64,000 nucleotides of DNA from Clostridiales bacterium (GTDB taxonomy: Bacteria > Bacillota > Clostridia > Christensenellales > Borkfalkiaceae): the NCBI GenBank assembly GCA_015071005.1, contig SVIG01000005.1:1-64000 (forward strand). Reading direction: 5' to 3'. A model generated the notes under the pieces. That model did no database searches. It was not told where the DNA came from and saw only the letters and a list, made by a program, of their open reading frames with translations. Each line of letters begins with the position of its first letter. The stretch's first letter is position 1. Position numbers and translations under genes: made by a program. Below, piece by piece: positions 26,224 to 34,427 of the stretch.

Positions 26224-26421
26224 TTATTCTTTCTTTTTATTTGCGTTACATTTGTCCGCGGATGGGCAACTTTTACAGCCGCAACCGCAGCCGCCGCCCT
26301 TTCCCGTCTTTTTTTTCCATACCGAGTATCCGATTACGGAAAGCACAATGAGTGCCGTCACCGCCACAATCACAATATCAATCGGTTTTACCGCCAATAA
26401 AGCGCTTATAAATCCTCTCAT
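26224..26421 (-). CDS. FeoB-associated Cys-rich membrane protein
   Basis: 65 residues: one membrane helix (IDIVIVAVTALIVLSVIGYSVW) followed by GGGCGCGCKSCPSADKC. This is the usual form of the small protein found after feoB in Clostridia. Starts with a 4-nt overlap (ATGA) with the feoB stop, so translation is coupled. Its role in iron uptake is presumed from position. Confidence 0.9.
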   Translation of the reverse strand: MRGFISALLAVKPIDIVIVAVTALIVLSVIGYSVWKKKTGKGGGCGCGCKSCPSADKCNANKKKE

Positions 26422-28673
26422 TTCGCTTCCTTTTTATCCATGATTTTGTTATACAATACGATTCCGACGACCGCACATACCGCAAGTATTCCCCATACGA
26501 TAGCCGTCCAGCCCCATTCGCCAACGGTGTACACCATACAGCTAACAAGGTACGAAACCGCCAACCAGAACAAGAGTGTCCATCTAAACTTACCCTTGCC
26601 AAGCTCCGCTTTTGCCGTTGCAACCGCCGCAAAGCAAGGAATAGTCAACATATTAAACGCAATAAAGGAAATCAGAGCGGGCATTGATACGCCTGTTTCT
26701 TGAATGATAAGCGCAACTTCCGCCACCCCTTCTTCCGTGCCTTCAAACCCAGCAAGAATCACCGCCGCCAACGAACCGAAGGTCGCGATTACGTTTTCTT
26801 TCGCAATCAAGCCTGTGATTGCCGCTACGGCAAACATCCAACCAAACGCCTTTAACTGACTACCAAAACCAAGCGGCGTAAAGAGAGGTTGAATTAGTTT
26901 CCCAATCGACGCCAAAATGGACTTTTCCATATTTGCAACGCCGACGTAATGCCAATCCCAAGAGAAATTCGACAAGAACCAAATAATAATAGTCGAGGCA
27001 AAAATTACGGTGAATGCCTTTTGAATAAAGTGCTTTGCCTTATCCCAAAGGTGTAGCATTAAGTTCTTAAATCCAGGAATGTGATACGTAGGCAACTCCA
27101 TGATAAACGGCGAAGTTTCACCGCGCATCGTGGTGTTGCGCATGACAAGCAACGCAATAAGCGCCGTCACTACGCCGAGTACGTACATCGAATAGGTGAT
27201 AACGTCCGCATTCCCCTTTCCAAACGAGAGTACAATTCCGCCCGCAATCGCCGTCAAAATCGGCAGCTTTGCGCCGCAAGAAAAGAACGGGATTACGCGA
27301 ATCGTCGCCGCACGTTCTTTTTCATCCGCAAGCGTACGAGTGTTTACCATCGCGGGCACGGAACAACCAAAGCCCATAATCATCGGCATAAACGCTCTAC
27401 CCGAAACACCGAAACGGCGGAAAAGTCTATCGAGCATAAACGCCACCCGCGCCATATAACCCGTATCCTCCAAAATCGAGAAGAACAAGAAAAGCACCAA
27501 GATTTGCGGCAAGAAGGACAACACCGCCGCCAAACCGCTCCAAGCACCGTCGCAAACAAGCCCTATCGCCCATTCGCTTGCGCCGAGTCCGTTCAAGCCT
27601 TTCGCTAAGTATTCCCCTATCTGCGAGGTCACATAGTCGAGCGCGTTAAAGAGAATAATCCCGGGCGAGTTAAGCCCATCGGTAAAGAAAATCCCTTTCC
27701 ATGCCGCACCTTCTTTGCCACACCACTCGCCAAACGGCTTAATAATCGAGCCGAGATAGAGCATATTTTCCGAGAAGGTCAAATGGAAAATCGAGAACAA
27801 AATCACCAAGAAAATGGGAATACCAAACCATTTATGCGTGAGCACTTTATCCGCTTTATCCGACTTGGAAAGTTCGGTATAATCGAGTTTCCTTGCCCGC
27901 GTGAGCGTAGAAGAAAAATGCTCCGTTATGTATTTATATCTCGCGTCGGCAATCTCCGCTTCCACGTCTCCACAAAAGCCGTCTTTGCATACGTTTTCGA
28001 GAATAAAAGCTTCCACCGCTTTCGCTTCTTGGGGATGGTTTTTGACTTCAATTTCATCCCTTTCTACAAGCTTAATCGCGTGAAAGAGGGGGGCAGGTAC
28101 GCCTTTAAGCTTAAAAGCGATCTCCGCGTTTACAATCGCCGACCCTAAAATACTATCCTTTAAGACCGTTCTTCCAACCCGTCTAATCTTGACCGTTTCC
28201 AACGCACGATCCATCAAATCGTCCACGTTCATCCCCTTCAACGCGGATATCTCCACGACGGGCAACCCGATTCTTTTTTCAAGCGTCTTTACATCGATAG
28301 AATCGCCCCGCTTTTTCAAAACGTCCGTCATATTCAACGCCACAACCATAGGCACGCTTAATTCCATCAGTTGCGTCGTCAAATACAAGTTTCTTTCCAA
28401 GTTCGTCGCGTCTACAATATTGATGATACAATCAGGGTTTTCTTCCAAAACGAAATTTCTCGCCACCACTTCTTCGGGGGTGTACGGCGACAGGGAATAA
28501 ATCCCCGGTAAGTCCACGATATCAACCGGCTCATCCCTCTTTTTATACGTACCTTCGCGCTTATCCACGGTGACCCCGGGCCAGTTGCCCACGTGCGCCG
28601 TACTACCCGTCAATGCGTTAAAAAGGGTGGTTTTTCCCGAGTTCGGATTCCCTGCTAATGCAAATTTTAACAT
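26418..28673 (-). CDS. feoB: Ferrous iron transporter FeoB
   Basis: 751 residues. N-terminal G domain with GNPNSGKTTLFNAL (G1), DIVDLPGIYSL (G3) and NMTD (G4), a helical GDI-like part, and a C-terminal membrane region with two gate modules (for example FGCSVPAMVNTRTL and FIAFNMLTIPCFAAVATAKAE). Imports Fe2+ across the cytoplasmic membrane. Second gene of feoA-feoB-Cys-rich protein. Confidence 0.97.
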   Translation of the reverse strand: MLKFALAGNPNSGKTTLFNALTGSTAHVGNWPGVTVDKREGTYKKRDEPVDIVDLPGIYSLSPYTPEEVVARNFVLEENPDCIINIVDATNLERNLYLTTQLMELSVPMVVALNMTDVLKKRGDSIDVKTLEKRIGLPVVEISALKGMNVDDLMDRALETVKIRRVGRTVLKDSILGSAIVNAEIAFKLKGVPAPLFHAIKLVERDEIEVKNHPQEAKAVEAFILENVCKDGFCGDVEAEIADARYKYITEHFSSTLTRARKLDYTELSKSDKADKVLTHKWFGIPIFLVILFSIFHLTFSENMLYLGSIIKPFGEWCGKEGAAWKGIFFTDGLNSPGIILFNALDYVTSQIGEYLAKGLNGLGASEWAIGLVCDGAWSGLAAVLSFLPQILVLFLFFSILEDTGYMARVAFMLDRLFRRFGVSGRAFMPMIMGFGCSVPAMVNTRTLADEKERAATIRVIPFFSCGAKLPILTAIAGGIVLSFGKGNADVITYSMYVLGVVTALIALLVMRNTTMRGETSPFIMELPTYHIPGFKNLMLHLWDKAKHFIQKAFTVIFASTIIIWFLSNFSWDWHYVGVANMEKSILASIGKLIQPLFTPLGFGSQLKAFGWMFAVAAITGLIAKENVIATFGSLAAVILAGFEGTEEGVAEVALIIQETGVSMPALISFIAFNMLTIPCFAAVATAKAELGKGKFRWTLLFWLAVSYLVSCMVYTVGEWGWTAIVWGILAVCAVVGIVLYNKIMDKKEAK
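28089..28108 (+). repeat. Dispersed motif copy in feoB
   Basis: GGGGGCAGGTACGCCTTTAA, antisense to codons for LKGVPAPLF in the poorly conserved cytoplasmic linker of FeoB. Confidence 0.6.
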
Positions 28674-28685
28674 CTACTTGCCTCC

Positions 28686-28907
28686 TTATTGCACTTCCAC
28701 GTGCGCCGCTTCTGCCTTTCGCAACGTCAATTCGTATCCGCGAATGGCAATTTCAATCGGATCACCCAAAGGCGCTTTCTTTCTCAAATACACTTGCGCG
28801 CCCGGCGTAATGCCCATATCGAATAAACGACGGCGCACCGCGCCTTCGCCATTCACCACCGCCACCGTCGCGTGCTCGCCTATTTCAAGCTGTGATAAAA
28901 GCTTCAT
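28686..28907 (-). CDS. feoA: Ferrous iron transport protein FeoA
   Basis: 73 residues (MKLLSQLEIGEHATVAVV...), an SH3-like FeoA domain with RRRLFDMGITPGAQV. The start at 28907 has AGGAGG just upstream; the ORF-track start is 24 residues too early. Assists FeoB. Controlled by a promoter flanked by two TTAAC-N4-GTTAA sites. Confidence 0.93.
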   Translation of the reverse strand: MKLLSQLEIGEHATVAVVNGEGAVRRRLFDMGITPGAQVYLRKKAPLGDPIEIAIRGYELTLRKAEAAHVEVQ

Positions 28908-28931
28908 ACTTCCTCCTGTTTTAGCCGTTTT

Positions 28932-28947
28932 CTTAACTTTGGTTAAG
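28932..28947. promoter_or_regulatory. Metal-regulator operator site 2 of feoA
   Basis: CTTAAC-TTTG-GTTAAG, about 40 nt downstream of the -10 box, before feoA. Confidence 0.65.
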
Positions 28948-28988
28948 TTTCTGGGAATAAAAAACAGCTCGCTATTCATTTCGAAATG

Positions 28989-29017
28989 ATTATACCTTAT
29001 TTTTATGCAAAAGTCAA
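28989..29017 (-). promoter_or_regulatory. Promoter of the feo operon
   Basis: On the minus strand TTGACT - 17 bp - TATAAT. Confidence 0.75.
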
Positions 29018-29023
29018 ATAAAA

Positions 29024-29039
29024 ATTAACCATAGTTAAG
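29024..29039. promoter_or_regulatory. Metal-regulator operator site 1 of feoA
   Basis: ATTAAC-CATA-GTTAAG, directly upstream of the -35 box, the same half-sites as the downstream operator. Confidence 0.65.
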
Positions 29040-29088
29040 AAATTTTTTGAAAAATTTGCCTTTTTCGACAATTTTTTTGGAAAGAAAA

Positions 29089-29114
29089 AAAGGAAGACCG
29101 CACAGTCTTCCTTT
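29089..29114 (-). terminator. Terminator of the DtxR-type regulator gene
   Basis: AAAGGAAGAC-TGTGCG-GTCTTCCTTT followed by TTTTTC on the minus strand. Confidence 0.85.
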
Positions 29115-29149
29115 ATATTTATATAATTATAATGTAGAAATGCTGCTTT

Positions 29150-29521
29150 TTACTTTTGCACGAACTTTTTCATCATAGAGAAGGTTTCGTCGGAAATGAG
29201 ATGCTCCATACGGCAGGCGTCTTCTTCGGCGTTTGCGGCGGAAATCCCGTTTTTCATAAGGTAATCGCGGATAATGCAATGCTTTTCAAAGACCGCTTCC
29301 GCGTACTTTTTTCCGCTTTCGGTGAGATAGAGATGCTTGCCGTCTTCGTAGACGTAGCCCTGCTCGCAAAGGTTCTTGACGGCTTTATTGACCGCCGCCT
29401 GCGAAACTCCCATGCGCTTGGAAACGTCGATACGATGCACGACGTCCTGCTCTTTTCCGAGCGTCAAAATGCTCTCTAAATAGTCTTCCGACGATTGATT
29501 GTATTTTCCGGTTGCATTCAT
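29150..29521 (-). CDS. DtxR/MntR family metal-dependent regulator
   Basis: About 123 residues: winged helix (SSEDYLESILTLGKEQDVVHRIDVSKRMGVSQAAVNKAVKNLCEQGYVYEDG) and a short metal-binding/dimer part with the conserved His/Cys/Glu set (EKHCIIRDYL...EDACRMEHLI). No C-terminal SH3 domain, so it is of the short MntR type. Start at 29521 (AAGGGGA upstream). It precedes feoA, whose promoter holds two matching inverted repeats, so it probably represses feo when Fe2+ or Mn2+ is plentiful. Confidence 0.92.
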   Translation of the reverse strand: MNATGKYNQSSEDYLESILTLGKEQDVVHRIDVSKRMGVSQAAVNKAVKNLCEQGYVYEDGKHLYLTESGKKYAEAVFEKHCIIRDYLMKNGISAANAEEDACRMEHLISDETFSMMKKFVQK

Positions 29522-29569
29522 AATTTTTCCCCTTAATGCAAAAATTTTTCCTAAAAGTGGTGACAAACG

Positions 29570-29990
29570 TTTGGTTGTAGAACCGAGAAAGATTAGGCGA
29601 CGCGAACGAGCGTACCGAGTAGTACGTGAGCGAGCGTCAACGCAGAAATGCGATGAAACAGGTGTCTATTTTTAGAAACAAGCAGGTCGCGAAGCGCGCG
29701 AGCATTTGTTGACGGGAGCGTACATAGACGTACGTGACCGAAACAAAGCGGAGCGCAACGCCGAGATGCGCCGTTTATAAGAATAGGCAGGCGTCGCCGA
29801 GTTTTACGGGAAACAGGATAGTTCTTCGTAGAGGCAAGCAGGTCGCGAAGCGCGCGGCTTTTCCAAGCAAACTGCGTTTGGTTGTAGAACCGAGAAAGAC
29901 AAGGCGACGCGAACGAGCGTACCGTGTAGTACGTGAGCGAGCGTCAACGCGGTATTTCGACGTGTTATACAATTAAACAGGCGTCGCCGA
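29570..29990. repeat. Intergenic repeat region, family related to the 59-kb tandem repeats
   Basis: No gene in about 400 nt between queA and the DtxR-type gene. Contains a block TTTGGTTGTAGAACCGAGAAAG...GAGCGAGCGTCAACGC at 29570 and again at 29877 with few changes, a third related unit near 29712 (GGGAGCGTACATAGACGTACGTGACC), and AAGCAGGTCGCGAAGCGCGCG twice (29680, 29837). Each unit has a GTAC-loop-GTAC core then CAACGC.GAAATGCG. The last unit runs to the 3' end of queA. Possibly mobile or structured RNA. Confidence 0.8.
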
Positions 29991-30999
29991 ATGAGAAGAA
30001 ACGGTACTCATTCTCCACCGCATATTTATATACGTTTAAGATTTCTTCCCTGCCCGTTAAACACGCCACAAGCATAATCAAGGTGCTTTCGGGTAAGTGG
30101 AAATTTGTCACGAGCGCGTCGACGCATTTCATTTTATAGGGCGGATACAAGAAAATTTCCGTGTTTCCGTGGCACGCGCGCACCATACCCTTTTCGTCCG
30201 CTACGCTTTCGAGTGTGCGCACCGACGTCGTACCTACGGCAATTACCCGCCGACCTTCCGCTTTTGCCTTGTTGATAATTTCCGCGGCTTCAGGCTTGAT
30301 TTCATAGTACTCCGAGTGCATTTTATGGTCGGTGATAATCTCTTCGCTGACCGGTCTAAACGTGCCCAACCCCACGTGCAGCAAAACTTCTGCTATTTGT
30401 ACACCCTTGTCCTTCAGCTTTTGCAAGAGTTCGGGGGTGAAGTGCAAGCCCGCCGTCGGCGCAGCTGCCGAGCCGTCCACCTTACTATACACCGTGTTAT
30501 ACCGCGCTTGATTTTCAAGTTTGGCTTTAATATACGGCGGCAAGGGCATTGTCCCCACGCGCGACAACACGTCCTCAAACGCGCCTTCGTATTCAAATTC
30601 TACGATTCTCTCGCCCGTTTCGGTGATATCCTTTACCGTGAGCGAAAGCTCGTCGCCGATTGTCATTTTTACGCCAATTTTGCCTTTTTTGCCCGGTTTC
30701 ATCAAGACTTCCCACGTATTGAGCTCCAAACGTTTCAACAGCAGGACTTCCACCACACCGCCGTGCGGCGTAAGCGCGTAGGTGCGCGCAGGGATTACTC
30801 TCGTATTGTTGACGACGAGTACGTCCCCTGCCTGCAAATAGTCGGTGATGTCACGAAAGATTTTATCCGTGATCGTCTTTTCTTTCGTGTCGTACACCAA
30901 AAGACGGGAAGAATCGCGCGGCTCTGCGGGCGTTTGCGCAATCCGCTCTTCGGGTAAATCGTAATAAAAATCGCTTTTTTTATACTGTACTTTTTCCAT
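29965..30999 (-). CDS. queA: S-adenosylmethionine:tRNA ribosyltransferase-isomerase
   Basis: 344 residues. Transfers and isomerises the ribosyl part of SAM onto preQ1-modified tRNA to give epoxyqueuosine. Family landmarks: [51 protein letters not shown] and the C-terminal [12 protein letters not shown]. Last gene of ruvC-ruvA-ruvB-queA. Confidence 0.97.
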   Translation of the reverse strand: MEKVQYKKSDFYYDLPEERIAQTPAEPRDSSRLLVYDTKEKTITDKIFRDITDYLQAGDVLVVNNTRVIPARTYALTPHGGVVEVLLLKRLELNTWEVLMKPGKKGKIGVKMTIGDELSLTVKDITETGERIVEFEYEGAFEDVLSRVGTMPLPPYIKAKLENQARYNTVYSKVDGSAAAPTAGLHFTPELLQKLKDKGVQIAEVLLHVGLGTFRPVSEEIITDHKMHSEYYEIKPEAAEIINKAKAEGRRVIAVGTTSVRTLESVADEKGMVRACHGNTEIFLYPPYKMKCVDALVTNFHLPESTLIMLVACLTGREEILNVYKYAVENEYRFFSFGDACLIV

Positions 31000-31020
31000 A
31001 TCCGTTTCATTTTAGGGCGG

Positions 31021-31040
31021 TTTCAACGCGTACCTGCCCC
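31021..31040 (-). repeat. Dispersed motif copy between ruvB and queA
   Basis: Minus-strand GGGGCAGGTACGCGTTGAAA, the best match to the consensus and outside any gene. Confidence 0.75.
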
Positions 31041-31046
31041 TATCGT

Positions 31047-32102
31047 TTATTCGTTATCATCAAAAATTGAGATTTGGCGTTGTGCTTTGAGTGTCGGTTT
31101 TAAGCCCATGTGCGCATAGCCGTCCTTCAAGCAAATTCTGCCGCGCGGCGTACGCGCGATAAAGCCGAGCTGCAAAAGATACGGCTCGTAAACGTCTTCG
31201 ATCGTATTCGCGTCTTCGTTAATAGTTGCAGCCAACGTTTCCAAACCCGTCGGACCGCCGCCGAATTTTTCAATCAATGCACGGAGATAATCGCGGTCGG
31301 TCTCGTCCAAACCAAGCTCGTCAATCTCCAAGCGCGCGAGCGCGAAACGCGCGTCTTCGCGCGTGATTTGTTTGTTTCCTTTGACAAGCGAAAAATCGCG
31401 GACGCGTTTCAAAAGACGATTTGCAATACGGGGCGTACCGCGGCTTCTACGCGAAATCTCGTCCGCCGCATCGTCCGCTATCGAAATTTCAAGCGCACGT
31501 GCCGAGCGAGAAACGATTTCACGAAGTTCGTTCGGCGTATACATCTCCAAACGGTTGATGATCCCAAAACGGTCGCGTAAGGGCGCGGCAAGCATCCCCA
31601 CGCGCGTGGTCGCGCCGATTAGCGTGAACTTTTTCAGCGCAAAACGGATATTTCGTGCGGACGGGCCTTTGCCGACGATAATGTCGAGCGCGTAGTCTTC
31701 CATAGCGGAATACAAAATTTCTTCCACCGAACGGTTCAAGCGATGAATTTCATCGATAAAGAGTACGTCGCCGTCGTTTAAGTTGGTCAAAATCGCGGCA
31801 AGATCCCCCGAGCGTTCGATTGCAGGCCCGCTCGTGAGCTTGATCGATACCCCCATTTCGTTCGCAATGATATGCGAAAGAGTGGTCTTACCAAGCCCCG
31901 GAGGCCCGTACAAAAGTACGTGATCAAGCGCTTCGCCTCGCGCCTTCGCCGCCGCGATGTAAACGCTCAAATTGTCCTTGACCTTTTGCTGACCGACGTA
32001 GTCCGCCATAACTTTAGGTCTTAAAACGTTCTCTTCGACGTCGTATTCGGTTTTGGTGCTGACGAGTAAATTCTCGCCGCCGTATTCTTCTTCGTCAAAC
32101 AT
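31047..32102 (-). CDS. ruvB: Holliday junction branch migration helicase RuvB
   Basis: 351 residues. AAA+ ATPase with Walker [10 protein letters not shown], Walker [11 protein letters not shown], and the RuvB C-terminal winged helix ([33 protein letters not shown]). Drives branch migration with RuvA. In operon with ruvA and ruvC. Confidence 0.98.
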   Translation of the reverse strand: MFDEEEYGGENLLVSTKTEYDVEENVLRPKVMADYVGQQKVKDNLSVYIAAAKARGEALDHVLLYGPPGLGKTTLSHIIANEMGVSIKLTSGPAIERSGDLAAILTNLNDGDVLFIDEIHRLNRSVEEILYSAMEDYALDIIVGKGPSARNIRFALKKFTLIGATTRVGMLAAPLRDRFGIINRLEMYTPNELREIVSRSARALEISIADDAADEISRRSRGTPRIANRLLKRVRDFSLVKGNKQITREDARFALARLEIDELGLDETDRDYLRALIEKFGGGPTGLETLAATINEDANTIEDVYEPYLLQLGFIARTPRGRICLKDGYAHMGLKPTLKAQRQISIFDDNE

Positions 32103-32176
32103 ATCGTAGTTCCTTTTTTAGGATTCTTATTTACTTTGTAAATAAAGCAAGAAAAATTAGGTGTGCGCAATCTGCC

Positions 32177-32791
32177 TTATACACCGGCTTGCAGCGCCTT
32201 TAACACGATCTCATCCACCGTCTTTGCCCCAAGCTCGTGCGCTTTCTTCACCGCTTGCGCGCTTTCCGCTCGCGTAAAGCCCAAGCCCATCAAAGCCGCC
32301 ACCGCTTCTTCGTCTTGCGCGGACAGTTTGGCAGGCGCCACTTTTTCAGGCGCAGGCGTGAGCGAATCTTCGCTCGCACCAAGCACTTCCAACGCCGAGA
32401 TTTTTCCGTGCAGCTCTAAAACGATTTTTTCCGCCGTCTTTTTGCCAAGACCTTTCACCGCCGACAAACGTTTTACGTCCGCCGTTGCGATCGCCATCGC
32501 AAAATCGTCCGCCGAAAGGGTCGCCAAAATGGAAATGCCCATTTTCGGACCAACGCCCGATACCGAAATAAGCTTCAAAAAGAGCTCTTTTTCTTTCGGG
32601 CTGTCAAACCCAAACAAGGTCATTCCGTCTTCTTTCACCTGCAAATAGGTATACACTTCCCCGATCGCACCGACGGTAAGCGTACGAAACGCGCCGCCTG
32701 AGCAATACACCTCGTAGCCCACGCCGTTTACGTCCAAAATCGCCGTTTCCGCCGTCGTTGTTAATACTTTCCCTCTCAAATATGCAATCAT
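32177..32791 (-). CDS. ruvA: Holliday junction DNA-binding subunit RuvA
   Basis: 204 residues. N-terminal OB fold (MIAYLRGKVLTTTAETAILDVNGVGYEVYC), two HhH motifs (SVSGVGPKMG, VKGLGKKTAEKI) and a C-terminal domain that contacts RuvB (EEAVAALMGLGFTRAESAQAVKKA). Starts 2 nt after ruvC. Confidence 0.98.
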   Translation of the reverse strand: MIAYLRGKVLTTTAETAILDVNGVGYEVYCSGGAFRTLTVGAIGEVYTYLQVKEDGMTLFGFDSPKEKELFLKLISVSGVGPKMGISILATLSADDFAMAIATADVKRLSAVKGLGKKTAEKIVLELHGKISALEVLGASEDSLTPAPEKVAPAKLSAQDEEAVAALMGLGFTRAESAQAVKKAHELGAKTVDEIVLKALQAGV

Positions 32792-32793
32792 CG

Positions 32794-33558
32794 TTATTTC
32801 TTATCCTTTACCGATTTTATCACCGAATTCGCGATTGAACCCGTACCTGCCCCCGCCTTTTTCGGCGTTTTCACAGAAATAGACGCTCTGCCTACCCCCG
32901 TCACGCCCGCAATCCCCGTCGCGTTTTGCAAATCGTTGATCGCCGTAGCCGAAGAAAAACCGCCGCTTGATTTTCCGCGTTTGGAAGAACGGGACGCGCT
33001 CGCCATCAGTTCTTGGTACGCGCTCGCAGGCGCGGCGTTGTTCCCCTTCGTTCTCGTCATATTCCCTACGGCGAACAGTTCGCCAAACCGACTGGAAAAA
33101 CCGTGGCAAAGCGCAATCGCAAGCGCGTCCGCCGCGTCGTCGGGCTTGGGAATACTTTGCAAGCGCAGCATCGACGTGACAACGGACTGTATCTGATGCT
33201 TGTCCGCTCTACCGTAGCCCGTCAACGCCTGTTTGATTTGCATAGGGGTATATTCGTAGAGTTTTCCGCACGCCTTGACGCAAGTGAGCAGCGCAACGCC
33301 GCGCGCGTGCGCAACGGCGATACCCGTCGTAATGTTTTTCGAGAAAAAGAGCTCTTCCATCGCCACTTCGTCGGGTCGGTATTTCTCTAAAATTTTCGAA
33401 ACGCCCTCCTCCAACATCGCAAGCCGCACGGGCAAGCTTTCATTTTTAGGCGTGACGACAACGCCGTAATCCACCGCGCGGAAATTGCCGCGCTCGTCCT
33501 TTTCAATTACGCCGTAGCCAAGGGTTGCTATCCCTGGGTCAATGCCCAAAATAATCAT
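32794..33558 (-). CDS. ruvC: Holliday junction resolvase RuvC with C-terminal extension
   Basis: 254 residues, whereas RuvC is usually about 160-175. The resolvase core ends near residue 160: GIDPGIATLGYGVI, MEELFFSKN and DDAADALAIALCHG give the acidic residues. The additional 85-90 residues are rich in Ser/Ala/Gly/Lys (SASRSSKRGKSSGGFSSAT) and look disordered and basic, perhaps for DNA or partner binding. A dispersed motif copy lies in this tail. Promoter TTGACT-17-TATAAT upstream. Confidence 0.95.
   Translation of the reverse strand: MIILGIDPGIATLGYGVIEKDERGNFRAVDYGVVVTPKNESLPVRLAMLEEGVSKILEKYRPDEVAMEELFFSKNITTGIAVAHARGVALLTCVKACGKLYEYTPMQIKQALTGYGRADKHQIQSVVTSMLRLQSIPKPDDAADALAIALCHGFSSRFGELFAVGNMTRTKGNNAAPASAYQELMASASRSSKRGKSSGGFSSATAINDLQNATGIAGVTGVGRASISVKTPKKAGAGTGSIANSVIKSVKDKK
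32835..32854 (-). repeat. Dispersed motif copy in the ruvC extension
   Basis: Minus-strand GGGGGCAGGTACGGGTTCAA, read there as GAGTGS, a different frame from other coding copies. Confidence 0.65.
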
Positions 33559-33610
33559 CTGCTTTCACCGTAAAAAACAATTTTTTGTATAAAATACAAA
33601 CTTTTGTTCT

Positions 33611-33639
33611 ATTATAGCCCATATTCGCGAAAAAGTCAA
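33611..33639 (-). promoter_or_regulatory. Promoter of the ruv-queA operon
   Basis: On the minus strand TTGACT - 17 bp - TATAAT. Confidence 0.75.
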
Positions 33640-33721
33640 GCCCTACTTTGACTTAACTACGGTTTATTTCCGCCGTTTGAAAATTTTTTCACAAAATTGA
33701 AAAAAATCTGTCAGTCCCCCC

Positions 33722-33749
33722 TTGACAAAGGAAAATTTTGTGGTATACT
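33722..33749 (+). promoter_or_regulatory. Promoter of the 45-aa peptide unit
   Basis: TTGACA - 16 bp - TATACT, followed by a leader of about 110 nt that contains CCGCG-loop-CGCGG and two T6 runs, which might attenuate transcription. Confidence 0.65.
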
Positions 33750-33864
33750 GTCAGCGCGACGGGCGAAGCAATACCCCCAAATCGTCTTTTTTGCTCCCCT
33801 GTCCGCGGTTGCGATATGGAAATCCGCGCTTTTTTAAGAACGGCACGAAAAGGAGTGTGGTACT

Positions 33865-34002
33865 ATGAAAAAGCTTGTGATGAAAATATTGCGTTTTTTG
33901 AAGCTCGACGGGCTCCTTTTGGGGCTCATCGAAAAAATACGGCTTGGCTTGACCAAAAAGATTGACAAGGGACTCGCCCCCCTTGAAGACTTTCTCAGCT
34001 AA
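33865..34002 (+). CDS. 45-residue cationic amphipathic peptide
   Basis: Too short for the ORF track: MKKLVMKILRFLKLDGLLLG, then LIEKIRLGLTKKIDKGLAPLEDFLS. Well-placed ribosome binding site (AAAAGGAG, 9 nt), own promoter and own terminator, so expression is likely. About ten Lys/Arg against five acidic residues, with leucines at helix spacing. This looks like membrane-active peptides (type I toxins, PSM- or bacteriocin-like), but no antisense RNA or immunity gene is visible. No function assigned. Confidence 0.6.
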   Translation: MKKLVMKILRFLKLDGLLLGLIEKIRLGLTKKIDKGLAPLEDFLS

Positions 34003-34048
34003 GGCGACAATCGCAACGAAAGCGATTTCGAGAATTGCGTGCATGGTG

Positions 34049-34088
34049 ACTTCCTTGGCGTTTCCCCGTCAAGGAAGTTATTTTTTTA
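34049..34088 (+). terminator. Terminator of the 45-aa peptide unit
   Basis: ACTTCCTTG-12 nt-CAAGGAAGT followed by TATTTTTTT. Confidence 0.85.
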
Positions 34089-34092
34089 CAAC

Positions 34093-34128
34093 AAAAAATG
34101 CCGACCTTTTACCAAGGTCGGCATTTTT
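34093..34128. terminator. Terminator of the ferredoxin gene
   Basis: AAATGCCGACCTT-loop-AAGGTCGGCATTT with A/T runs on both sides, 13 nt from the ferredoxin stop. Confidence 0.85.
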
Positions 34129-34141
34129 CTTATCGTTTCAA

Positions 34142-34315
34142 TTATTCCGCTTTGATTGCGCCAACGGGACAAGCATCTTCGCAAGCTCCGCAGTCTACGC
34201 ATTCGTCGGAAATCACGTAGATGCCCTTGCCTTCGTCAAGCGCGATAGCGCCAACGGGACAGGTATCTGCGCATGCGCCACATGCCAAGCATTCATCCGT
34301 AATTACGTGTGCCAT
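34142..34315 (-). CDS. Two-[4Fe-4S] ferredoxin
   Basis: 57 residues, below the ORF-track limit. Two CxxCxxCxxxCP motifs ([12 protein letters not shown] and [12 protein letters not shown]), the classic clostridial-type 2[4Fe-4S] ferredoxin, a low-potential electron carrier in the cytoplasm. Ribosome binding site GGAGG upstream. The cysteine desulfurase beyond it may supply sulfur for its clusters. Confidence 0.95.
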   Translation of the reverse strand: MAHVITDECLACGACADTCPVGAIALDEGKGIYVISDECVDCGACEDACPVGAIKAE

Positions 34316-34427
34316 AAAATCATACCTCCGATATTTGCTTTGATATATTTATTATATCACGTTTTTTTGAAATAGTAAAGAGTTCCGCGAAAAATTTTTT
34401 CAGCTTTTTTTGGCTTTTTTTCGCATT

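Noticed and set aside
29734-29976. 80-aa + ORF and 65-aa minus ORF in the repeat region
   Set aside because: They are made of repeat units, Arg-rich, without start signals.
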